From assembly GCA_945877005.1 (NCBI GenBank), contig CAMCQL010000127.1:1-5940 (forward strand): a DNA stretch of 5,940 bases. Reading direction: 5' to 3'. Numbering within the stretch: the stretch's first letter is position 1; each line of letters starts with the position of its first letter. Made by a program: the position numbers and the translations under genes. Below the pieces are notes generated by a model. The model made no database searches. It saw nothing but the letters and a program-made list of their open reading frames with translations, and had not been told where the DNA came from. Below are positions 1-5,940 of this stretch, piece by piece. The stretch comes from Chryseobacterium gleum (lineage in GTDB: Bacteria > Bacteroidota > Bacteroidia > Flavobacteriales_D > Crocinitomicaceae).

Positions 1-355
1 ACGGTTTCACTGTTAAAAGCATATTATATAAACAAACTGTTTCTATTATGTGTACATTAAATAAATGGGCTTTTATAAAGGACTTTATTTAACAAAATTG
101 AAGGACAAACATCTGCCGTCAACTCTAGTTAATTGGCCTGTTTAATTCCATAAAAACCATTTGCAACATAGGTCCATTTGGTATAACCGCATTCTTTATC
201 AAAGCTAAGGCATAAGAAGGGGGGGAAAAGTGACTTAGGCAACAAAAAATAATGATTTTTATTAGGTTTTAAAAATATTGTGTATTTTAAGGTTTAATTT
301 CAAACCCATAAATGATTGATATCTAAACAAGTCGAACTACATAAAAATCATTACA
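1..355. other. Intergenic region upstream of the sensor-phosphatase gene
   Basis: No intact gene is visible on either strand. The stretch is AT-rich. It contains an A/T-only inverted repeat (9-bp arms at 57-65 and 84-92) and a run of seven G at 219-225, which is unusual for this composition. On the minus strand an open stretch ending at a TAA (129-131) gives a protein-like tail (about 198-200 down to 131) with no start codon; it may be a decayed gene end. I looked for the Bacteroidota promoter pattern (TTG, about 19-22 nt, TAnnTTTG) before the gene at 356 and found no convincing match. A TTG at 278-280 with TAATTT at 295-300 has too short a spacer. The start at 356 has no Shine-Dalgarno sequence. 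Confidence 0.6.
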
Positions 356-3300
356 ATGAAACGCTACGCTAACACAACCAATTTCATCACCAATATTCTA
401 TTGGTAGTTTTTTCGTTAATAACCGGTATAAAAATCGTTAATTCCCAAGAAAGAGGAAGGTACTCTATAAGGAATTTTGACCCAAAAGAAACTGGTGCAA
501 ATGCACAAACTTGGTCAGGAATTGAAGACAATAACGGAATCTTGTATTTTGGATCAGGAACACGTATTTCAACTTACGATGGAAAAAATTGGTTTTCTAT
601 CAAATTAAACAATGATGCACCTCCACTCTCATTTTGTAAAAATGAAAAAGGAACCATTTTTGTAGGCGCAGTTGGAGAATTTGGATATTTAGCTCCAACA
701 AAAGAAGGGAAATTAGAATATGTTTCCTTAAAAAATTTTATACCAAAAAAATTAAGAGATTTTCAAAATGTTTGGACCTGTGCATATAACAAAGGGTATG
801 TCTACTTTTCGACAGACCAAGGCATTTATTCATGGAACGGAAAAGAAATAAAGTACATAGAAAAAAGTGTTTTTTTTACACTGAATAAAATTGATGATAA
901 AATTATTGTCAACATAAAAGATGAAGGTTTATACTACCTAGATAAAAGCCAACTTAAACCATTAAAAAACGGTGCTTACTTTAAAGGTATTCCTATCGTT
1001 GGTGGAGTTGCTTTAAACAAAAAAGAAATACTCTTTCTATCTGGGAAAGATGCTGTTGTGATCTACAATGAAAAAACTGGAGAAATCACGTCAAAAAATT
1101 ACAATTTTCAAACACACAACGAATCATTAATCAATGCAATAGTTTATAGTGTCGAACGAACTGTAAATAACAAAATTGCAATTGGAACAATTAATAATGG
1201 TCTGTTTTTATTTGATTTAAAAGGAAATTTAACCAATCAAATTACGGTTGAACAAGGATTGTTAAATAACGCTGTCAATAAAGTATTCAATGACCGTATG
1301 GGAAATGCTTGGTTGTGTACCGACAAAGGGGTATCTCGTGTCGAAATAAATTCAGGAATAAAAAATTGGTCCATGAATGAAGGTATTGAGGGTACAGTAG
1401 AAGATGTTCTTGTATACAACGGTACTCCTTACGTTGCTACAAGTACTGCAATAAAATACCTTGAAAACGGAGTATTTGTTCCAATTAAAGGAGTAGCTTC
1501 TGAAACATGGAAACTGTATTTGCACCAAGGAAAGATATATGCTGGAAACTCATTTGGATTAATGGAAATTAACCCACAAACTAAAAGTGCAACCATGTTG
1601 AAAAATTATAATACTGCATGGATTATAACTTCAAACCGAAATCAACTTGTAATAGGAACTTCCAATGGTATTTTTGAATATAGTCCCGCAACAAAACTAT
1701 CAAAACAGCTATTTGAATCTGCGAGTCCAATCAGAAGTATCGAAATTGAAGAAAACGGAAACATCTGGTTTGCAACAGATAACAAAGGAATTGGATACCT
1801 CACACCACAAGGTAAAACCATAATATTTGAGAAAAAGAATGGACTTAAAAATCCATCTAATAACCAAATTTTTAAAATAAAAAATAAACTATACATCGCT
1901 ACCAAAGAAGGCCTTTATCGTACAAATGAAAAAAGAGATCATCTATTAAAAGCATGCGATTTAGGTGATTTTATGTGTCAAGATAAAATTGGAGTATGGC
2001 GTTTAAAAGACAACGGGAAAAATAAATTATACACCTCAACCTATGGAGATGCAACAGCTCGTTTTTCAATCATCGACTTACAAACTAAAAAAAGAGATAC
2101 ACTTGATCTGAAAAGATTACCAAAAATGCACATCTTTTCATTCATTGATGACAATGACAAACTATGGATGGGTACTCCTGATGGGTTATATATGTATAGC
2201 AAAAAGGAAATAAACACTAACAAATTTGTTGACAGAACGTTGATTAGAAGAATCATTGTTGGAAAAGACTCAGTCTTATTTGAAGGAAACTATAAAGGGG
2301 AAAAACAAGATGGAATAGTTACCATCGGAGCATTTCAAACAAAAGAATTAGAACCAAAAATTGATTACGCTTTTAACGAAATGAATTTTATTTTTACAAG
2401 TCCTTACTACAGCAATGAAGACAAAACACAATATCAATACAAACTAGATGGATTTGATGAAGAATGGTCGGATTGGTCAAAAGATAACTTTAAAAACTAT
2501 ACCAACTTATTCGAAGGAAAATACACTTTCTTAGTTCGATCAAAAAATGTATTAGGACAAATTTCAGAAATTGGTTCGTACAAATTTACAATACGCCCAC
2601 CTTGGTTTAGAACCTATATCGCCTACTTTATATACGTACTAATTATTGTTGGATTTGTTTATGTAATCATACGTATGTACACTAAAAAATTACGCGAAGA
2701 CAACATTAAACTGGAAAAAATTGTAGATGAACGTACAGCAGAGGTTGTTAAACAAAGAGATGAAATCCAGGAAAAAAATGAAATGATTACTGAAAGTATT
2801 GAATACGCGAAAACAATTCAAGAAGCAATCATTACTTCCGACGACTATTTTAGAACCATTTTTTCAGATTTATTCATTTTATTCAAACCTAAAGACATCG
2901 TTAGTGGTGATTTCTATTGGGGTTACAAAACAAAATCAAACAAATTGTTTTGGGCAGCGGCTGACTGTACTGGTCACGGAGTTCCTGGTGCATTCATGAC
3001 CATGATTGGAATGTCCTTACTCAACGAAATCGTTATCGAAAAAGAAATTGAGGATACAAACTTAATCTTAGATCTATTGCGAGACTCTATCATAAAAACA
3101 TTGAATAAAAACATCGATTTAAATTCAGATGAAAAAATGAGAAACGGAATGGATATCGCATTGTGTTGTTGGGATTTAAATACAAATGAAGTTTCTTACT
3201 CTGGTGCAAATAATCCAATGTATGTGCTTAGAAATGGAGAATTAATCGAATTCAAAGCTGACAAACAACCAATTGGTATCTATAAAAAGATGACCCCTTA

Positions 3301-3541
3301 TACAAAAAACACTATTCAGGTTCAAAAAGGGGACAAAATATACACCTTCAGTGATGGTTATGCCGATCAAATGAATGAGGAAGAATCACGTTTTAAAATT
3401 GTGAACTTGAAAAAAGCAATTCTAGAAATTGGAGACAAACCTACTTCTTCACAACGTGAATTCTTTGATACAACTTACGAAAACTGGAGAGGAAACTATG
3501 AGCAAATGGATGATGTAGTATTAATAGGTGTTGAGATATAG
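356..3541 (+). CDS. Membrane sensor with two-component-regulator propeller, Y_Y_Y domain and SpoIIE/PP2C serine phosphatase domain (SiaA-like role proposed)
   Basis: This is a 1061-residue signalling phosphatase. Residues 1-30 look like a signal peptide (KR near the N-terminus, hydrophobic core 14-25, likely cleavage after VNS). Residues about 35-620 hold repeated propeller blades with the Reg_prop pattern, such as GNAWLCTDKGVSRVE (316-330), GNIWFATDNKGIGYL (468-482) and DKLWMGTPDGLYMYS (601-615). A Y_Y_Y domain follows (about 675-747, with YQYKLDGFDEEWSDW at 693-707). One membrane helix lies at about 754-772, then a charged coiled coil at about 776-825. The C-terminal PP2C/SpoIIE domain (about 830-1061) has intact motifs: SGDFYW (850-855), DCTGHGVPGAFM (870-881), GMDIA (931-935), SGANNP (949-954), FSDGYADQ (998-1005) and QMDDV (1050-1054). 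The likely metal-binding aspartates D852, D870, D1000 and D1052/D1053 are all present, so an active enzyme is expected. The topology implies periplasmic sensing and cytoplasmic dephosphorylation of Ser/Thr. There is no histidine kinase or receiver domain. The gene converges on SiaB/SiaC-type genes, so SiaC is the proposed substrate (inference). The start is chosen because the signal peptide follows directly. Confidence 0.95.
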   Translation: MKRYANTTNFITNILLVVFSLITGIKIVNSQERGRYSIRNFDPKETGANAQTWSGIEDNNGILYFGSGTRISTYDGKNWFSIKLNNDAPPLSFCKNEKGTIFVGAVGEFGYLAPTKEGKLEYVSLKNFIPKKLRDFQNVWTCAYNKGYVYFSTDQGIYSWNGKEIKYIEKSVFFTLNKIDDKIIVNIKDEGLYYLDKSQLKPLKNGAYFKGIPIVGGVALNKKEILFLSGKDAVVIYNEKTGEITSKNYNFQTHNESLINAIVYSVERTVNNKIAIGTINNGLFLFDLKGNLTNQITVEQGLLNNAVNKVFNDRMGNAWLCTDKGVSRVEINSGIKNWSMNEGIEGTVEDVLVYNGTPYVATSTAIKYLENGVFVPIKGVASETWKLYLHQGKIYAGNSFGLMEINPQTKSATMLKNYNTAWIITSNRNQLVIGTSNGIFEYSPATKLSKQLFESASPIRSIEIEENGNIWFATDNKGIGYLTPQGKTIIFEKKNGLKNPSNNQIFKIKNKLYIATKEGLYRTNEKRDHLLKACDLGDFMCQDKIGVWRLKDNGKNKLYTSTYGDATARFSIIDLQTKKRDTLDLKRLPKMHIFSFIDDNDKLWMGTPDGLYMYSKKEINTNKFVDRTLIRRIIVGKDSVLFEGNYKGEKQDGIVTIGAFQTKELEPKIDYAFNEMNFIFTSPYYSNEDKTQYQYKLDGFDEEWSDWSKDNFKNYTNLFEGKYTFLVRSKNVLGQISEIGSYKFTIRPPWFRTYIAYFIYVLIIVGFVYVIIRMYTKKLREDNIKLEKIVDERTAEVVKQRDEIQEKNEMITESIEYAKTIQEAIITSDDYFRTIFSDLFILFKPKDIVSGDFYWGYKTKSNKLFWAAADCTGHGVPGAFMTMIGMSLLNEIVIEKEIEDTNLILDLLRDSIIKTLNKNIDLNSDEKMRNGMDIALCCWDLNTNEVSYSGANNPMYVLRNGELIEFKADKQPIGIYKKMTPYTKNTIQVQKGDKIYTFSDGYADQMNEEESRFKIVNLKKAILEIGDKPTSSQREFFDTTYENWRGNYEQMDDVVLIGVEI

Positions 3542-3569
3542 TGGTTTAACTTCTACTAAATAACCTAAT

Positions 3570-3690
3570 AAGACCGTTGCAAAACCCCTAACTCATCGTT
3601 GAATCAAAAATTTAACATCCTCATTTACAAAAGTAAACTCCGGTATTAAATTTTTAATCCGCCTCGATTTATAACTTTTGCAACGGTCTT
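3570..3690. mobile_element. 121-bp MITE-like palindromic element with 15-bp terminal inverted repeats
   Basis: The left end AAGACCGTTGCAAAA (3570-3584) is the exact reverse complement of the right end at 3676-3690. The pentamer CTAAT directly abuts both ends (3565-3569 and 3691-3695), as a target-site duplication would. Inside are two further inverted repeats around the same centre (about 3630): AAAAATTTAA (3606-3615) with TTAAATTTTT (3646-3655), and TTTAC (3624-3628) with GTAAA (3633-3637) around an AAAA loop. The whole element can therefore fold into one long imperfect hairpin. It has no open reading frame, so any movement would need a transposase encoded elsewhere. It lies between two convergent genes, 28 bp after the stop of the phosphatase gene. 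The structure is seen directly; the mobile origin is inference, and I do not assign an IS family. It could instead be a hairpin-type intergenic repeat that also helps end transcription. Confidence 0.7.
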
Positions 3691-3737
3691 CTAATATATA
3701 ACAGATTCTTCATATTTAAAATTTACTGAAAACTTTC

Positions 3738-3773
3738 AAAAAATGAAAAAAGGGTATCTTGTCGGATACCCTT
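3738..3773 (-). terminator. Intrinsic terminator of the siaB-siaC transcript
   Basis: Read on the minus strand, a perfect 9-bp stem AAGGGTATC / GATACCCTT (arms at 3765-3773 and 3750-3758) encloses a 6-nt loop. It is followed by TTTTCATTTTTT (complement of 3738-3749). This stem plus U-tract is the classic rho-independent form. It begins 27 nt after the stop codon of the SiaC-type gene at 3801. Read on the plus strand the stem is followed by ATAAATC, with no U-tract, so it should mainly act on minus-strand transcription. Confidence 0.85.
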
Positions 3774-3800
3774 ATAAATCAATTAAACGATGATAAAGCT

Positions 3801-4172
3801 TTATATTTCCTTTACCTCGTATGAAATCTCAACTAAATCCAACAATTCTTCACCTGCTTCTTGCATCTCTTCATCATCAGACTGATAATACCAAACAACA
3901 TGAATGTCCTTATTTGGAGCGAATTTTTCAAACAATTCAAATAAATCTAACAATACTTTACTAGTAGACGTATTGAAATAGTCCATTTTAACTTTAAATA
4001 CCATTTTATCATCTGAACTTTCGATATAAGCAGTTAACCATTCAAAAATAGGTTTATAAAACTGCATAGGATTCTCAGGGCGAGAATTACCAGACATTGA
4101 AAAAACTTTATTGATAGGGTCTAACTCAATCTGAGGAGTCATTTTTGTAGCCTCTACGAAATATCTATCCAT
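3801..4172 (-). CDS. siaC: SiaC family regulatory phosphoprotein (DUF1987)
   Basis: This 123-residue cytoplasmic protein has the SiaC/DUF1987 layout: an N-terminal strand with ATKMTPQIELDP (8-19), the family signature SGNSRPENPMQFYKP (27-41), and the motif YFNTSTSKVLLDLFE (65-79). The last is the region where the partner kinase phosphorylates P. aeruginosa SiaC. I recall that site as Thr68, and residue 68 here is also Thr, inside N-T-S. Family knowledge: unphosphorylated SiaC binds and activates an effector (SiaD in Pseudomonas), SiaB phosphorylates it, and a PP2C phosphatase reverses this. The length is normal for the family and the C-terminus is acidic (DDEEMQEAGEELLD, 98-111). The ATG lies 2 nt after the TAA of the kinase gene, so the pair is probably co-transcribed and translationally coupled. 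A later ATG at residue 11, preceded by AGAGG, is less likely because residues 5-10 match the family. A terminator follows. Family assignment is confident; the effector is unknown. Confidence 0.9.
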   Translation of the reverse strand: MDRYFVEATKMTPQIELDPINKVFSMSGNSRPENPMQFYKPIFEWLTAYIESSDDKMVFKVKMDYFNTSTSKVLLDLFELFEKFAPNKDIHVVWYYQSDDEEMQEAGEELLDLVEISYEVKEI

Positions 4173-4174
4173 GA

Positions 4175-4726
4175 TTAATAATTTTTTAGATCAACAGTAA
4201 TTAAAAAAGTAAAATTCGAAGTTTCTATGTCGTGAAACTCAACTGTGAACTTTATGTGTTCTGTAGATTTTCTTGCAATTTCAATCAAGCCTAATCCAGC
4301 ATCACCTTCTGCAGAAAGTTTTCCATTTTTTAATTGTTCCTTGTATAATTTATTCAATTCTTCTTGATTTGAATAATTCAATTCTTGAATGGTTTTAATC
4401 AAATTTCCTACTTCTAGATTTGGAACTAAATTTCGTGTTGAAATATATAAACGATCCGCCATATCTAAATGACAAATGAAACTAGAAACATGCTGAGAAG
4501 GGTATTTAAACGCGTGTTTACACACATTATCCAATGCTTCAGTTACAATTTTTAAAATCTTACGTTTTGCAGGTAATTCAATTGCCCTTAAAGATAAACG
4601 GTCTTCTATTTGACCGATAATTGAATTTGTATTTGACCAATCAAAAGGTTCGTTCAATATTAAAACCTCTGAAGCAACACTCGGAACACCCAAATTTTCA
4701 AGTACATTTAATATAGGTAAAGACAT
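4175..4726 (-). CDS. siaB: SiaB family protein kinase (GHKL/HATPase fold, DUF6272)
   Basis: This 183-residue cytoplasmic kinase resembles SiaB and, more distantly, anti-sigma-factor kinases such as SpoIIAB and RsbW. The ATP-binding N-box is TEALDNVCKHAFK (62-74, with E63 and N67) and the glycine box is EGDAGLGLIEIARKS (140-154). Between them the segment QEELNKLYKEQLKNGKLS (121-138) matches the insert typical of SiaB proteins. Expected activity is ATP-dependent phosphorylation of SiaC, encoded 2 nt downstream. The frame stays open to an ATG at 4774, which would add 16 residues. I prefer the ATG at 4724-4726: the extra segment is low-complexity and hydrophobic (MFFYFKLIILVKKL), its DNA is almost pure A/T, the shorter product is of the size expected for the family, and an A-rich tract (AATTAAAAACT) precedes this ATG as is usual in Bacteroidota. 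The receptor gene upstream ends 64 nt away on the same strand, so read-through or an own promoter are both possible. Confidence 0.88.
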   Translation of the reverse strand: MSLPILNVLENLGVPSVASEVLILNEPFDWSNTNSIIGQIEDRLSLRAIELPAKRKILKIVTEALDNVCKHAFKYPSQHVSSFICHLDMADRLYISTRNLVPNLEVGNLIKTIQELNYSNQEELNKLYKEQLKNGKLSAEGDAGLGLIEIARKSTEHIKFTVEFHDIETSNFTFLITVDLKNY

Positions 4727-4771
4727 AGTTTTTAATTTTTTAACTAAAATAATTAACTTAAAATAAAAAAA

Positions 4772-4804
4772 CAAACATCTTTATAAATTTCTACCGCTCG
4801 CCAA
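4772..4804 (-). promoter_or_regulatory. Possible Bacteroidota-type promoter for siaB-siaC
   Basis: Read on the minus strand, TTG (4802-4804) is followed after 22 nt by GATGTTTG (4772-4779). This fits the Bacteroidota consensus TTG ... TAnnTTTG except for the first base of the -7 box. It would start a transcript near 4765, with a leader of about 40 nt to the ATG at 4726. It overlaps the last codons of the receptor gene. If real, it makes the ATG at 4774 unusable because that codon lies within the -7 element. The spacer is slightly long and such AT-rich matches arise by chance, so confidence is low. Confidence 0.3.
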
Positions 4805-5940
4805 ATTTATATTGAAGTGTAATGTAAAAATTCCGACCATCAGAAGGAAGAATTCCAGGACCAGGATATGCAGTTGCCCTTCGCGTAAAATAAGAGGTAT
4901 CTAATAAATTATTAATTCCGCCTTCAATTGTAAACCATTTTTTGAATGCGTACTTCGCCGACATGTCCATTACAAAATAGGCAGGTACAATTCCTATTAC
5001 TGCATCTCCACTTGGTTCTTCTGAATTAGAAGCGTCGGAATATTGTGCTGCATTGTAGGATCCTTGTAGTGTAATACTCCATTGGTTATTTCGTAATTTA
5101 AATCCTGTCTTCCAAAGGATTGGACTTACGTATTCTAATTGTTTACCTATAAAATTAGTTTCACTGGAAGAAATATAATTCGCATCAATGTAAGAAAAAT
5201 TAAGAAAAAGTGCCGCACTGTATTCTGAGCTATCTCTCAATGCTTTGATGAAATCGTATTCAAGTAAGAATTCTAACCCAAGATTACGAGCATTTCCTAT
5301 GTTCGTTCGAATCTTTTTTAATGTATTAGGAACAGGTGTAATACCAATTTTGTCTCCATAAAATAAATGAAATGCAGCCGCATCGATGTATAAATAAGGA
5401 AGTATAAAACCACGAAACCCTATTTCTGTTGTAGCACCAAACTCATCTCGCATAGTGCTATCAACCAATAAATTAGGATTTGTTACTCGAATATCACTAA
5501 AATTAACAGCTCTGTAATTCATGCAAAAATTTCCATACAACGATGTTTGTTTCGTGGTTTTAATGGTCGCACCAAACCCAGCCAATGGAACAGAACGTGT
5601 CAATTCATTACTCGATTGAAATTTCTGAATTGATAATGTATCTTGCGTTAAATTATGAATCGAATAAACTTTATAATACCCTTTTGATGCACTGGTTATA
5701 TGTTCGTAACGTACACCAAAATTCACGCTCATTCGATTGCCAATGAACCAAATATGTTCTGTAAATAAAGATAGATTTTTGGAAGGAAATAAATAAGAAG
5801 AATTCTCTAATTCATTAGATGTAGTAAAGCGAAAATCTGCTGTGGAACCATCTGGAGCATTTCCTTGCAATGCAGAAGTTTCTCCCATGTACCACCTTAC
5901 ACCAACTAATGAAGCCCCTTTTGTTTTATAAATGCCTAAA
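4791..5940 (-). CDS. TonB-dependent outer-membrane receptor, FecA-like, C-terminal part (5' end outside window)
   Basis: The reading frame enters from the right edge already open (about 17 codons before the first internal Met at 5888) and ends at TAG 4791-4793, giving 382 residues of C-terminal beta-barrel. The signal peptide, TonB box and plug domain lie outside the window. Numbered from the Met at 5888, the visible part alternates aromatic/hydrophobic and polar residues as in barrel strands. Recognisable segments are VNFGVRYEHITSA (54-66), NYRAVNFSDIRVTNPN (124-139), GGINNLLDTSYFTRRATAY (323-341) and PGPGILPSDGRNFYITLQ (342-359). The NYRAVNFSDIR and RRAT-YPGPGI-PSDGR-FY motifs are those I associate with FecA-like ferric-citrate/siderophore receptors of Bacteroidota. 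Iron-chelate uptake is likely, but the exact substrate cannot be read from this fragment. The protein ends YKFGER, so the usual terminal aromatic is followed by three extra residues. It lies upstream of siaB on the same strand with a 64-nt gap. Barrel assignment is confident; substrate is tentative. Confidence 0.9.
   Translation of the reverse strand, partial: LGIYKTKGASLVGVRWYMGETSALQGNAPDGSTADFRFTTSNELENSSYLFPSKNLSLFTEHIWFIGNRMSVNFGVRYEHITSASKGYYKVYSIHNLTQDTLSIQKFQSSNELTRSVPLAGFGATIKTTKQTSLYGNFCMNYRAVNFSDIRVTNPNLLVDSTMRDEFGATTEIGFRGFILPYLYIDAAAFHLFYGDKIGITPVPNTLKKIRTNIGNARNLGLEFLLEYDFIKALRDSSEYSAALFLNFSYIDANYISSSETNFIGKQLEYVSPILWKTGFKLRNNQWSITLQGSYNAAQYSDASNSEEPSGDAVIGIVPAYFVMDMSAKYAFKKWFTIEGGINNLLDTSYFTRRATAYPGPGILPSDGRNFYITLQYKFGER

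Noticed and set aside
57..92. Inverted repeat TTAAATAAA / TTTATTTAA with an 18-nt interior
   Set aside because: The arms contain only A and T in a very AT-rich spacer, so chance is a sufficient explanation, and there is no U-tract or neighbouring gene end to make it a terminator.
1237..2256. Several open minus-strand stretches (1237-1419, 1642-1905, 2041-2256) inside the sensor-phosphatase gene
   Set aside because: They are antisense to a strongly supported long gene, lack recognisable domains and have no plausible ribosome binding context.
2681..2840. Coiled coil after the membrane helix considered as a histidine-kinase dimerisation domain
   Set aside because: There is no H-box histidine context and no HATPase domain follows; the segment runs straight into SpoIIE/PP2C motifs.
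2799..2999. A 66-codon plus-strand open frame within the phosphatase gene
   Set aside because: It overlaps the coiled coil and PP2C motifs of the real gene in another frame, and its product shows no family features.
4727..4774. 16-residue N-terminal extension of the SiaB-like kinase from the ATG at 4774
   Set aside because: The DNA is nearly pure A/T, the peptide is low-complexity, and the shorter form has the expected family length with an A-rich leader before its ATG.
1..5940. CRISPR arrays, tRNA or rRNA genes
   Set aside because: I saw no regularly spaced direct repeats and no tRNA- or rRNA-like conserved segments on either strand.

Overview
The window looks like chromosomal DNA from a Bacteroidota bacterium, most likely of the Flavobacteriia type. 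The base composition is AT-rich, spacers are very AT-rich, Shine-Dalgarno sequences are absent or poor, and starts are preceded by A-rich tracts. The gene families also fit: a periplasmic 'two-component regulator propeller' sensor joined to a SpoIIE-type phosphatase, and a FecA-like TonB-dependent receptor.

Layout. Positions 1-355 are non-coding, apart from a possible decayed coding scrap on the minus strand. Positions 356-3541 (+) encode a 1061-residue membrane sensor-phosphatase: signal peptide, large beta-propeller region, Y_Y_Y domain, one membrane helix, coiled coil, PP2C/SpoIIE catalytic domain. Positions 3542-3800 separate convergent genes. This spacer holds a compact 121-bp palindromic element with perfect 15-bp terminal inverted repeats and a flanking 5-bp direct repeat (MITE-like), then a strong intrinsic terminator serving the minus-strand genes. 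On the minus strand, reading from the right edge, come the C-terminal 382 codons of a TonB-dependent receptor (4791-5940, cut by the window), a SiaB-type GHKL kinase (4175-4726) and a SiaC-type phosphoprotein (3801-4172). The last two are only 2 nt apart.

How they may work together. SiaB (kinase), SiaC (its phosphorylated partner) and a PP2C phosphatase (SiaA) form the partner-switching module known from the Pseudomonas aeruginosa SiaABCD pathway. There SiaA and SiaB set the phosphorylation of SiaC, and SiaC controls the diguanylate cyclase SiaD. Here all three enzymatic roles sit side by side. The phosphatase is convergent to the kinase/partner pair and carries a propeller/Y_Y_Y sensor, and no diguanylate cyclase is seen. 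My reading is a periplasmic-signal-to-SiaC phosphorylation switch with an unidentified output. That functional link is inference from family assignment and proximity. The link to the TonB-dependent receptor is weaker still.
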